62,653 nt of DNA from Fibrobacter succinogenes (GTDB lineage: Bacteria > Fibrobacterota > Fibrobacteria > Fibrobacterales > Fibrobacteraceae): assembly GCA_902794535.1 (NCBI GenBank), contig CADBHQ010000005.1, positions 1 through 62,653 of the forward strand, read 5' to 3'. Shown here piece after piece: positions 18,088 through 26,547 of the stretch. Numbering within the stretch: position 1 is the first letter of the stretch; the number at the start of each line of letters is the position of its first letter. The position numbers and the translations under genes were made by a program. The notes beneath the pieces were generated by a model, which saw only the letters and a program-made list of their open reading frames with translations, did no database searches and was not told the DNA's origin.

Positions 18088-18164
18088 AGAACTTAGAACT
18101 TAGAGCTTAGAAAAAAGCCTCGAACTTTGTTCGAGGCTTTCTAAGTTCTACCAACTAAGTTCTA
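18088..18164. repeat. CTAAGTTCTACCAA repeat, site 1
   Basis: Inverse copies AGAACTTAG and variants (18088-18110) lie left of a terminator hairpin. Direct copies CTAAGTTCTACCAA-CTAAGTTCTA (18141-18164) lie right of it. The site sits between the convergent 3' ends of pilQ and holA. Related copies are at 30146-30178 and 45504-45552. Confidence 0.75.
18114..18140. terminator. Bidirectional terminator between pilQ and holA
   Basis: A perfect 12-bp stem (AAAGCCTCGAAC, 18114-18125, with 18129-18140) closes a TTT loop. As on the left and Ts on the right allow function in both directions. Confidence 0.85.
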
Positions 18165-18169
18165 GCGAG

Positions 18170-19141
18170 CTATCTCACCACGAGTGCGGCGAGGGCGAGT
18201 TCTTGACTGGTAACGGTCCAGCTACTGCTCTTGAATTCGTAATTGAGGTCGGCAAGGCGGCGAATTACGCGACAGAGGAGCGGTTTGCCCCAACGGCGGC
18301 AGCATTCAGCGGCATTGCCTTGCTTGCAGAACATGAAATAGTTCTTGCCGATTGCCTGCGCTGCATCTTCGGCGCTCATCTTCTTGGCGGTAAGCGACAT
18401 GAAGTTGAGCAAGTCTACGGCGTGGCTGTAAAGGGCATTTACGATGCGGATGGCGTCGTTGTCCTTGTTGCCGTAAAGAATTTCGTGCAGCTTGCGCGTA
18501 TAGCCTACGGCATCACGCATCCCAAAATAGTTCAGGATTTCGTAAGGTGGGATTTCGCGGCGGGGCGTAATCAAAGTCTTAACGAGGTCGAACGTGATTT
18601 TCGGGCAATCCGGTTCGTAAATCAGGACCTTTTCCAGTTCTTCGCAAACGAGCTTGGTATTGGTGCCCAAGGCGTCGGCCAGATACTGGCTGGCAGCGGG
18701 CTCAATCTGCTTTCCGAAGTGAGCGGGTACGTTCGATGCAATCCATTCTTGCATCTTGTACTGCTTGGGTTCTTCGTACTTTTCGATTTTGCCGACCTTC
18801 TGCAGGATTTTGTAGAGCTCCGAATTAGCGCGGAGTTCGTCAAAGTCGAGCAGGAGTTTGCAATCGGGGGCGTCCTTGAGCCAGCGGGCGAGAGCCTTGG
18901 TTTCATCGGCCTTCATGGCGTCGGCATTGCGGACGACCACCGCCTGTTCTGGTGCAAACATAGAGACGGCGCCGCAGCTTTCCATAATGAGCCCGGCAAC
19001 CGATGGAATGTTTGTATCAGAGGCGTACACGACCTGCTTAGAAAGCGGGTCGTCTTTGCGGTCTCCGAGAGAGTCTGTCAGGAACTTGTCGACCTGCTTA
19101 TCCTTGGAGAACTGGTCTTTGCCGATGAGGGCTAGAATCAT
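18170..19141 (-). CDS. holA: DNA polymerase III subunit delta (HolA)
   Basis: Clamp-loader subunit of 323 residues that opens the sliding clamp. The AAA+-like N-terminal fold lacks Walker motifs, as usual for delta. Recognisable stretches are MFAPEQAVVVRNAD near 62-75, a LLLDFDEL strand, and the helical collar domain with GKNYFMFCKQ and RRLADLNYEFKSS near the end. It forms a pair with greA, whose stop is 3 bases upstream. Confidence 0.82.
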   Translation of the reverse strand: MILALIGKDQFSKDKQVDKFLTDSLGDRKDDPLSKQVVYASDTNIPSVAGLIMESCGAVSMFAPEQAVVVRNADAMKADETKALARWLKDAPDCKLLLDFDELRANSELYKILQKVGKIEKYEEPKQYKMQEWIASNVPAHFGKQIEPAASQYLADALGTNTKLVCEELEKVLIYEPDCPKITFDLVKTLITPRREIPPYEILNYFGMRDAVGYTRKLHEILYGNKDNDAIRIVNALYSHAVDLLNFMSLTAKKMSAEDAAQAIGKNYFMFCKQGNAAECCRRWGKPLLCRVIRRLADLNYEFKSSSWTVTSQELALAALVVR

Positions 19142-19144
19142 AGC

Positions 19145-19609
19145 TTACTTGAAGTCGACGATTTCGAAGCGGTTCTTGCCCTTCGGGGTTACAACTTCGA
19201 CGATTTCGCCCTTCTTTTTGCCCATGAAGGCAGAACCCATTGGGCTCTTGAAACTGATTTTGCCGTTCATCGGATCGACGCCTTCGGGGCTCACCAGCTG
19301 ATAGACCACTTCCTTCTTGGTAGCGAGGTTTTTAGCGGTGACGGTAGCGCCAAAGCGGACGGTGTCGGAGTTTGCGTCAAATTCAACGATAATTGCATTA
19401 GAAATCTGGTCTTCCAGTTTGGGAATTTCCAGATCGATATGAGCCAGCATTTCCTTGGCGGCGTGGTATTCAGCGTTTTCGCTCAAGTCGCCTTGTTTGC
19501 GGGCTTCTTCCATTTCATCTACAACGCGGGGACGTTCGACCTTTTTGAGGAAGGTGTAACGTTCAACCAATTTGTCGTAAGTTTCTTTAGTACAGGGTGT
19601 TTTAGCCAT
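19145..19609 (-). CDS. greA: Transcription elongation factor GreA
   Basis: A 154-residue factor that rescues backtracked RNA polymerase by stimulating transcript cleavage. The N-terminal coiled coil carries the catalytic-tip motif GDLSENAEYHAAKE (about 40-53). The C-terminal FKBP-like domain has SPEGVDPMNGKISFKSPMGSAFMGKKKGE. Length is normal (about 157). It heads a greA-holA pair. Confidence 0.95.
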   Translation of the reverse strand: MAKTPCTKETYDKLVERYTFLKKVERPRVVDEMEEARKQGDLSENAEYHAAKEMLAHIDLEIPKLEDQISNAIIVEFDANSDTVRFGATVTAKNLATKKEVVYQLVSPEGVDPMNGKISFKSPMGSAFMGKKKGEIVEVVTPKGKNRFEIVDFK

Positions 19610-19708
19610 GACCTTAAATTAGAATTTTTTTGTGGAGCAGAAGCGGGGGCTGTTCAACATTGTTGCATTTTTCTATAATTTATGACGAAGAAAACAATAG
19701 GAGATTCT

Positions 19709-20926
19709 ATGTACACTGTATTGGAAAAAGGCGGCGTTTGTTCCCCGAAGGGATTCACCGCATCTGGTATTTGTGCAGGCATTAAGGCCAGCGGTAACGC
19801 TGACATGGCTCTTTTGAAGAGCGAAAAGGCTGCACGTTGCTTTGCCGTGTTTACAACGAACAAGGTGAAGGCTGCTCCGGTGCTTTATGACAAAGCTGCT
19901 CTTGAACATGCCCACTTTGCTTCTGCTGTCGTGGTGAACAGCGGTAACGCAAACGCCTGTACCGGCGAACAGGGCCTGCGCGATGCAGAACGCATGGCTG
20001 TCCTTACCGAAGAAGCCTTGAAGCTTACCCCGAAGAGCGTGCTCGTTTGCAGCACCGGTGTGATTGGCCACCTGATGCCGATGGATAAGATTGAAGCCGG
20101 TATCCCGAAGCTTGTTGAAAAGCTTCATGCCGACGCTTCCGAAGAATTTGGCCGCGCCATTCTGACGACTGACCTTGCGCTCAAGAGCCATGCCGTTGAA
20201 ATCCAGACCGAAAAGGGTGTGGTGACGATTGGTGGCGCCTGCAAGGGTTCGGGCATGATTCACCCGAACATGGCCACGATGCTTGCCTTTATTACCACTG
20301 ACCTTGCTTTGCCGATTGATTTCTTTGCTGAATTCCGCGCCGACATCGCTGATTCCTTCAATGCGATTACGGTTGATGGCGATACCAGCACGAACGACAC
20401 TTGCATTCTCTTGGCTAACGGCATGAGCGGCCTCAAGTACGAAGACTTGACGCTCTCTGAACAGGGTGAATTCCGCGCAGCATTGATGCTCGTGATGAAG
20501 GAACTTGCTAAGGATATCGTTCGCGACGGCGAAGGTGCAACCAAGCTGATTGAACTTTGCATCGAAAAGGCCGAAAGCCACGAAGAGGCTTTGCGCATGG
20601 CCCGCTTTATTGGAACGTCTAACTTGGCCAAGTGCGCTATGTTCGGCGAAGACCCGAACTGGGGTCGCATTTTGAGCAGCGCTGGTTCGAGCGGCTGCAA
20701 TATGATCGCCGAACAGACGGACCTTTTCTTTGGCGATGTGCAGGTGCTTTCTAACGGCCGCCCGGTGCAGCTCGACGAAGAACAGACCAAGGCTCTGCGT
20801 GCGGTAGTCCGCCAGCGTGAATACAAAGTAACGCTCGTTCTTAACATTGGTCATGCTAGCGCTAGCGCATTCACTTGCGACTTGAGCTACGACTACGTTA
20901 AGATCAACGCTGAATACACAACTTAA
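19709..20926 (+). CDS. argJ: Bifunctional ornithine acetyltransferase/N-acetylglutamate synthase ArgJ
   Basis: Transfers acetyl from N-acetylornithine to glutamate, and often also uses acetyl-CoA, in the cyclic arginine pathway. The 405-residue precursor has the conserved ACKGSGMIHPNMATMLAF segment. Family members self-cleave before the Thr of MATML into alpha and beta chains. GEDPNWGRILSSAGSSG is also present. The start at 19709 is set by TAGGAG 5 bases upstream; an in-frame ATG at 19682 has no ribosome binding site and overlaps a likely TATAAT box at 19674-19679. No other arg genes are adjacent. Confidence 0.95.
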   Translation: MYTVLEKGGVCSPKGFTASGICAGIKASGNADMALLKSEKAARCFAVFTTNKVKAAPVLYDKAALEHAHFASAVVVNSGNANACTGEQGLRDAERMAVLTEEALKLTPKSVLVCSTGVIGHLMPMDKIEAGIPKLVEKLHADASEEFGRAILTTDLALKSHAVEIQTEKGVVTIGGACKGSGMIHPNMATMLAFITTDLALPIDFFAEFRADIADSFNAITVDGDTSTNDTCILLANGMSGLKYEDLTLSEQGEFRAALMLVMKELAKDIVRDGEGATKLIELCIEKAESHEEALRMARFIGTSNLAKCAMFGEDPNWGRILSSAGSSGCNMIAEQTDLFFGDVQVLSNGRPVQLDEEQTKALRAVVRQREYKVTLVLNIGHASASAFTCDLSYDYVKINAEYTT

Positions 20927-20939
20927 GACCGCTCGGCTC

Positions 20940-21004
20940 TATCACATAAACAAGAATGTGATATCGCCTCGCTCTCGCAACCACGCCTCGTTAATACGAG
21001 GCGT
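20940..21004. promoter_or_regulatory. Two intergenic hairpins after argJ
   Basis: The first hairpin is TATCACAT/ATGTGATA (20940-20947 with 20956-20963). The second is ACGCCTCGT/ACGAGGCGT (20983-20991 with 20996-21004), followed by TTGTTG, and could terminate argJ. Neither has a strict T-run. Confidence 0.45.
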
Positions 21005-21074
21005 TTGTTGCTCACGGCATGACGTAATTTAAGAGCTCGGCTTGTTGGTTCCGCTTGTGAACGGAATTCTTGTG

Positions 21075-21100
21075 AAAATCCCGCTTTTTGGCGGGATTTT
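21075..21100. terminator. Hairpin terminator upstream of the alcohol dehydrogenase
   Basis: A perfect 10-bp stem AAAATCCCGC/GCGGGATTTT (21075-21084 with 21091-21100) has a TTTTTG loop. It lies 33 bases before the next start codon, so it may terminate argJ or attenuate the dehydrogenase gene. Confidence 0.65.
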
Positions 21101-21132
21101 CTTGTATTTTTAGGAGAAACAAGAGGATAAAC

Positions 21133-22311
21133 ATGGATAATTTCAACTTTTACAGCCCCACAGAATTCGTATTTGGCATGAACCGCGAAAATGAATGCGG
21201 TGAACTCGTTAAAAAGTATGGCGGCACCAAGGTGCTGATTCATTACGGTGGGGGCTCTGCGGTGCGTTCGGGCTTGATTGACCGCGTGAAGGCATCGCTC
21301 GATGCAACTGGAATTGCTCATGTAGAACTCGGTGGCGTGAAGCCGAATCCGCGTGATACGCTCATTTACAAGGGCATCGAAATGGTGCGCGCCAATGGGG
21401 TAGACTTTATTTTGGCCGTTGGTGGCGGCTCTACAATTGATAGCTCCAAGGGCATTGCCGTGGGCAGCCTTTACGATGGCGATTTCTGGGATTTTTATGC
21501 GAAAAAGTTGCCGGTCACGAAGGCACTCCCGATTGGCGTGGTGCAGACGATTGCCGCTGCGGGCTCCGAAGGCAGTGGCGCTTCCGTGGTGACTAAAGAA
21601 GATGGCATGCTCAAGCGCGATATTGGCTCTGACGTGATTCGCCCGAAGTTTGCTGTGCAGAATCCGGCGCTCCTTTGCACGTTGCCGGCTTACCAGACGG
21701 CTTGCGGCATTACCGACATTATTGCCCACATTTTTGAACGCTATTTCACGAATACGCTCGAAGTCGAAACCACAGACCGTCTTTGCGAAGGCCTGCTCTT
21801 GGCCATGCTCAAAGAAGGCCCGCGCGCCATTGCCGACCCGACCAACTATCAGGTGCGTGCGAACATCATGTGGGCGGGTACGGTAGCCCACAATGATATT
21901 GTGGGCTGCGGGCGCAGTCAGGACTGGAACAGCCACGCCATTGAACATGAACTCTCGGGACTTTATGACTGCGCCCATGGCGCGGGTCTCGCTGTCATTA
22001 TGCCGGCATGGATGGAATACGTGGTCGACCACAACGTGATGCGCTTTGCCCAGATGGCGACGCGCGTGTTCGGTTGCCAGATGAATTTTGAAAACCCGAA
22101 GGCGACCGCTCTCGAAGGCATCAAGGCTTTCCGCAAGTTCCTGCATTCTATCGGTATGCCCATCAACTTTGCAGAACTCGGCGCCAAGGAAGAAGATATC
22201 CCGAAGCTGGTTGAAAAACTGAATCCGGGCGACGGCTGGGGCTTTGTTCCGCTCAAGGCGAAGGATGTGACCGCGATTTACACCATCGCCGCGCACGCGA
22301 CGCTTGAATAG
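21133..22311 (+). CDS. Iron-containing alcohol dehydrogenase (butanol dehydrogenase/YqhD type)
   Basis: A cytosolic NAD(P)H-dependent aldehyde reductase of 392 residues. It has the nucleotide-binding GGGSTIDSSKGIAVG loop and the four metal ligands: Asp and His in TDIIAHIFE, and two His in HAIEHELSGLYDCAHGAGLA. The family reduces short aldehydes; substrate is not predictable. The ATG at 21133 has GAGG upstream, whereas the upstream in-frame Met at 21088 lies inside the terminator. It is followed closely by an epimerase-like gene. Confidence 0.92.
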   Translation: MDNFNFYSPTEFVFGMNRENECGELVKKYGGTKVLIHYGGGSAVRSGLIDRVKASLDATGIAHVELGGVKPNPRDTLIYKGIEMVRANGVDFILAVGGGSTIDSSKGIAVGSLYDGDFWDFYAKKLPVTKALPIGVVQTIAAAGSEGSGASVVTKEDGMLKRDIGSDVIRPKFAVQNPALLCTLPAYQTACGITDIIAHIFERYFTNTLEVETTDRLCEGLLLAMLKEGPRAIADPTNYQVRANIMWAGTVAHNDIVGCGRSQDWNSHAIEHELSGLYDCAHGAGLAVIMPAWMEYVVDHNVMRFAQMATRVFGCQMNFENPKATALEGIKAFRKFLHSIGMPINFAELGAKEEDIPKLVEKLNPGDGWGFVPLKAKDVTAIYTIAAHATLE

Positions 22312-22331
22312 CCTGCAGTTTGGTTTAGCGT

Positions 22332-23345
22332 ATGAAAGCTTTATTTATCGGCGGTACAGGAACTATCAGCATGGCCATTACGCGCCTTGCGGTGGTTCAG
22401 GGTTGGAAACTTTACCTGCTTAATCGCGGAAACCGCCCTGCAGAAGACATTCCTGCGGGAGTCGAAATCATTCAGGCAGATATCTACGACGAAGCTGCCG
22501 TTGCTGAAAAAATCAAGGGCATGGAGTTCGATGTAGTCTGCGACTTCATCGTATTTCATCCGAGTGCGCTTGAACGCGATTACCGCCTGTTTAAGGGTAA
22601 AACCAAACAGTTCATGTACATCAGTTCTGCGAGCGCCTACCAGAAGCCGCTTTCGGACTACCGCATTACCGAGGGCACGCCTCTCGCGAATCCGTACTGG
22701 GAATACTCCCGCAACAAGATTGCGGGGGAGGAATTCCTGATGCGTAAATACCGCGAAGAAGGCTTCCCGATTACGATTGTGCGCCCGAGCCATACCTACG
22801 ATGAACGCCACATTCCACTGGGCGTCCACGGTAAGAATGGCAGCTGGCAAGTCGCGAAGCGCATGCTCGAGGGCAAGCCCGTCATTATTCACGGCGACGG
22901 CACGAGCCTCTGGACAATGACTTTCAATACTGACTTTGCCCGGGGCTTCGTGGGTCTGATGGGGAATGTTCACGCCATCGGTGAAACGTTCCAGATTACA
23001 AGCGACGAAACTCTCACTTGGAATCAGATTTACAAGGCGGTTGCCGATGCTCTCGGCGTCGAACTTAAGCCTTTCTACGTATCATCGCAGTTCCTTGCGG
23101 ATGTGAGCGACTACGATTTGACAGGGAGCCTCATCGGCGACAAGGCGAACTCCGTGGTGTTCGACAATTCCAAGCTCAAGCGTGCCGTGCCCACGTTCCG
23201 CACCGAGGTCCGTTTTGATCAGGGAATCCGCCGCACGATTGACTATGTGCTTGCTCATCCAGAATTCCAGAAAGAAGATCCCGAATTCGATGCTTGGTGC
23301 GATAAGGTGATTGCAACGCTGGAAACCGCGAAGAAGTCTTTTTAA
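22332..23345 (+). CDS. NAD-dependent epimerase/dehydratase-family protein
   Basis: A 337-residue extended short-chain dehydrogenase/reductase fold. The N-terminal nucleotide-binding motif is GGTGTIS (about 7-13) after strand KALFI. A sugar-epimerase-like core follows (FMYISSASAYQKP with the S-Y region, then EYSRNKIAGEE supplying the YxxxK-type pair Tyr/Lys). Members act on nucleotide sugars or bind RNA as in CSP41 proteins. The specific substrate is unknown. It lies 20 bases after the alcohol dehydrogenase, likely in the same transcript. Confidence 0.8.
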   Translation: MKALFIGGTGTISMAITRLAVVQGWKLYLLNRGNRPAEDIPAGVEIIQADIYDEAAVAEKIKGMEFDVVCDFIVFHPSALERDYRLFKGKTKQFMYISSASAYQKPLSDYRITEGTPLANPYWEYSRNKIAGEEFLMRKYREEGFPITIVRPSHTYDERHIPLGVHGKNGSWQVAKRMLEGKPVIIHGDGTSLWTMTFNTDFARGFVGLMGNVHAIGETFQITSDETLTWNQIYKAVADALGVELKPFYVSSQFLADVSDYDLTGSLIGDKANSVVFDNSKLKRAVPTFRTEVRFDQGIRRTIDYVLAHPEFQKEDPEFDAWCDKVIATLETAKKSF

Positions 23346-23372
23346 CCTCGAAACATAAACTACATTTGAACT

Positions 23373-24176
23373 ATGAAAAATCATTTGTTCAAATGCGTTT
23401 TTAGTTTTTTTGTTTTAACTGAGTTAATCGTTGTTTTTGTGGCTTGCGGAGATAATACAAGTTCTGCAAGTTCTAGAGACGATTGCCCTGAAAATTATAT
23501 TTGCGATACAACCTACACCGATGTGAGTGTCTATAGCTTTGTTTACTATGTGGGCAAAGATTCCCTAGATACGGTAACGGCGACAACGGATAGGATGACT
23601 TGTGATATCGAGGATGATAATTTTCATTGTTCCTTGATGTTTATTCATGAGTGCTTTTCCTATTATAGCGTAGTAAGCGCAAACGGTACTGTAAAGGATT
23701 CTGCCAAGCATTTAACGGTAAATGTGACGCGAGTCGACACGACCTACATCAATTATGGCAAAAAACGCTTGATTGATTACGTGCCTGCCTATGTCGAGGT
23801 TCCCAAGTTGTCGGAAAAGAAATTGCAAGACTTATTCGACACGTTGATAGTCAAGCCTTATGATAGCAAGTATTATTCCTATTATGGGCATACAGATCAT
23901 TTCTTGAGCAACTATTATATTGATGGCAAAGACTTGCCCGATGGATTTGGAGTTTCTTCTAATACGGAAAGGATTGTAACGCTTTTAGGTTGTGGGGATA
24001 CCACTTATATGAATTATCCGCTGATACCTAAAGATATAGAAACTCGTTTGTACATGTTTCTTGAAGAACCGCTAGAAAAGGATACCACGATTACGTGGAT
24101 GGCATATTACACCGATATGTACGGTGTCGAGGATTCTTTAGAAGTGACGACTTTCGTTACGATGGAAGAGGATTAA
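23373..24176 (+). CDS. Hypothetical lipoprotein
   Basis: A 267-residue product with a long hydrophobic signal ending in a lipobox (VFVACGDN, Cys about 26) and then a Ser/Asp-rich tether. The rest is polar and Tyr/Asp/Thr-rich with several Cys (CPENYICDTT, CDIEDDNFHC, LLGCGD). I do not recognise the family. Base composition is visibly more AT-rich than the flanking genes, which may indicate a recently acquired or fast-evolving gene. It is convergent with the UvrA-like gene. Confidence 0.7.
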   Translation: MKNHLFKCVFSFFVLTELIVVFVACGDNTSSASSRDDCPENYICDTTYTDVSVYSFVYYVGKDSLDTVTATTDRMTCDIEDDNFHCSLMFIHECFSYYSVVSANGTVKDSAKHLTVNVTRVDTTYINYGKKRLIDYVPAYVEVPKLSEKKLQDLFDTLIVKPYDSKYYSYYGHTDHFLSNYYIDGKDLPDGFGVSSNTERIVTLLGCGDTTYMNYPLIPKDIETRLYMFLEEPLEKDTTITWMAYYTDMYGVEDSLEVTTFVTMEED

Positions 24177-24204
24177 ATCGCTTTTTTTAGAAGGCTTTAA
24201 TCGC

Positions 24205-26547
24205 TTATCTTGAAAGTTCCACTGCGTAGTCGGCGGCGTTCACGAAGTCTTGTGCGTGCTCGATGGCGATGACGGTGTGGCCCGCTTCGGTGAGGCCGCG
24301 GATAAGGTCAAGCAGGTGCTGGATGTCCTTTTGATGGAGACCGCGTGCGGGCTCGTCGAAAAGGAAAAGCGTGTTTGGAGCCTTTGCACGAGCGAGGGCG
24401 ATGGAAAGGCGCAAACGGGCGCGTTCGCCGCCGGAGAGGTGCGTCGTAGTCTGCCCGAGTTTCAGGTAGTCGAGGCCCGTATCTACAAGCGGCTTGAGCT
24501 TGTCGGCGAAGGGCTTCATGTTGATGAATAGCTTGTAGGCGTCACCGACTTCTAGGTCATAGATGTCGGCGATGGAAAGCGACTTGAAGCGGACTTCGAG
24601 AATTTCGTCTTTGAAGCGTCTGCCGAGGCATACGGGACATTCGGATTCTTCGTAGCCCGCGGGGTCGAGGATAATGCCTTCGCCCTTGCAGTTTTCGCAG
24701 CGGCCTCCGGGGGCGTGCGTCGCGAACTTGCTGGCGGTGTAGCCGCGGACCTTACTTTCGGGAAGTTTTGCGAATAGGTCGCGGAGAATCGTGTTCAGGT
24801 TGATGGCCGAGGCGACGGTGCTGCGGCGGTTCCCGTGGAAATCACCTGTCGAAAGTATGGAAAGTGCCTGGATGCCGAGACTTTCGAATTCGCCCTTGGA
24901 GGCACGCGGGGCTAAGTTCCCGAAGAAAATTGTGGATTTGCCGCTACCGCTCTGGCCCGTGATGACACTGAATTTTTGCACCGGGAAATGAGCAGTGACC
25001 GGCTTCATGTCGAACATCGCGAAGTTCTCAACATCGATAGTCGCGGTTTTCTTCTTTGGATCCTTCGACGTTCTCTCGTCTCTCGTCTTTCGTCTCTCGT
25101 CTAGTAACTTGATCCAATTCCCTGTGGGCGATGCCGGGTTGCCGAGAACGTCCTTTGCGGTTCCTTGCAACAATATTTCGCCGCCTTTTTCGCCTGCGCC
25201 AGGACCCATTTCAATGATCCAGTCGGCTTTCTTGATGAGGGCGGGATTGTGGTCGATGAGCACAAGCGTGTTTCCGTGGGATTGAACCTTCTTGAGGACT
25301 TTCCAGAGGGCTTCGACATCGCTCTGGTGCAAACCGCTGGCGGGTTCGTCGAGGACAATCAAGAGATTGTTCAAGTGCCCGGTGCTGAGGCTCGAAAGCC
25401 GAAGTCTTTGGACTTCGCCACCCGATAGGGTGGCGCCTGCACGCCCTGCCGTGAGGTAGCCGATATCAAGGTCGACAATTGCCTGAATACGGTCTACGAG
25501 CGTGCGGAATGCGGGCTGCTGCTTTGCCGTGAGTCGATCGTCGAACAGGGCGTGCAGCCGACTTTCGAGTTCTGCGAAAGGCGTGCTTAAAATGTCTTGC
25601 CAAGTTGTGTTATCGATAACAGCATTCAAAAAATTCTGCTTGAGGCGAAGCCCCTTGCAGTCCGGGCATTCTTCTCTGTTGTCGCCGTCTTCGATGATTC
25701 CGGTGCCGCCACATTTTTCACAAACGCTCGTGCGGGAATACGGCGACAAGTCTTCAGGAGCGAGCGGTCTAGAAAGCTGCGCTCCATGTTCCGGGCAGCG
25801 CGGCACCGTGCTAAAAAGTTTGCGGCTCCCGTTGATGTCTAGAATCAATTCGCCGTGCGTGAGTTTCAAGACTCCATCGACTGCTTCGGCAATGCGGGTG
25901 CGCGTGTTCTCGCGAACAATCACGCGGTCCACGACAATAAAGAATTCCTTCGGGACAATCTTCTTTTCGTTTTCAGTCAAGTCGGCAAGCGAATAGCTGA
26001 CATCATCTGCCATGGCGCGCGTAAAGCCTTGCGCCAGGAACACCGCCGCCAACTTATCGAGGTTCGCGCGTTTCTCGGCGTCAACTCTCGCGAAAAACTG
26101 CAACTTACTCCCTTGCGGAAGGCTCGCTATCTCGCGAATCATGTCTTCACGACTCATGCTTTCCATGGGCTTTCCGCAAACGGGGCAGGCGGGCTTCGCA
26201 TACGCCGCAAACAGGGCTCGCAAAGTAGAGTCGCATTCCGAAATGCTCAAGGCGTAAGCCTTTGCTGGCGTTTCGCCGTGGCTTGGGCCAACGGCAAGGC
26301 TTGCGGGTAAACCTTCGGCGCTATCCAGCGGAATAATGCGACGACCGCCGAGCAGTTCCGCCGCAAACGGCGAAAGTGTTTCCAAATAGCGGCGTTTGGA
26401 TTCCCCGTGCAGGGTGTCAAGCACAAGCGTTGACTTTCCGCAGCCCGAAGGTCCGCATACAACAGAAATCTTGCCCAGCGGGAACTGGGCATCGATATTC
26501 TTTAAATTGTGCAGCCTGCAGCCGCGTATGGAAATAAAGTCGGGCAT
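24205..26547 (-). CDS. UvrA-like ABC ATPase, shortened paralogue
   Basis: A 780-residue UvrA homologue (canonical UvrA is about 940). It has two ABC modules: Walker A GPSGCGKST at 32-40 with LSGGEVQRLRL, and GQSGSGKST with LSGGERARLRL. Zinc-type Cys clusters (CPVCGKP, CEKCGGTG to CPDCKG, CENCKGEG to CPVC) are kept. The region matching the UvrB-binding domain appears present (about 125-230). The roughly 110-residue insertion domain between the first CxxC pair is reduced to about 10 residues. A charged linker around 490-505 is encoded by a TCTCGTC-type repeat. Probably not the primary excinuclease; its role may be in resistance or repair. Confidence 0.82.
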   Translation of the reverse strand: MPDFISIRGCRLHNLKNIDAQFPLGKISVVCGPSGCGKSTLVLDTLHGESKRRYLETLSPFAAELLGGRRIIPLDSAEGLPASLAVGPSHGETPAKAYALSISECDSTLRALFAAYAKPACPVCGKPMESMSREDMIREIASLPQGSKLQFFARVDAEKRANLDKLAAVFLAQGFTRAMADDVSYSLADLTENEKKIVPKEFFIVVDRVIVRENTRTRIAEAVDGVLKLTHGELILDINGSRKLFSTVPRCPEHGAQLSRPLAPEDLSPYSRTSVCEKCGGTGIIEDGDNREECPDCKGLRLKQNFLNAVIDNTTWQDILSTPFAELESRLHALFDDRLTAKQQPAFRTLVDRIQAIVDLDIGYLTAGRAGATLSGGEVQRLRLSSLSTGHLNNLLIVLDEPASGLHQSDVEALWKVLKKVQSHGNTLVLIDHNPALIKKADWIIEMGPGAGEKGGEILLQGTAKDVLGNPASPTGNWIKLLDERRKTRDERTSKDPKKKTATIDVENFAMFDMKPVTAHFPVQKFSVITGQSGSGKSTIFFGNLAPRASKGEFESLGIQALSILSTGDFHGNRRSTVASAINLNTILRDLFAKLPESKVRGYTASKFATHAPGGRCENCKGEGIILDPAGYEESECPVCLGRRFKDEILEVRFKSLSIADIYDLEVGDAYKLFINMKPFADKLKPLVDTGLDYLKLGQTTTHLSGGERARLRLSIALARAKAPNTLFLFDEPARGLHQKDIQHLLDLIRGLTEAGHTVIAIEHAQDFVNAADYAVELSR
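25072..25102. repeat. CGTCTCTCGTCTTTCG low-complexity repeat inside the UvrA-like gene
   Basis: The plus strand carries several tandem CTCGTC/TTCGTC units, read in frame as a charged RRKTRDERTS linker between the two ABC halves. A short related stretch (CCGTCTTTCGTCTTTA) lies in the intergenic region near 39966-39982. Confidence 0.5.
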
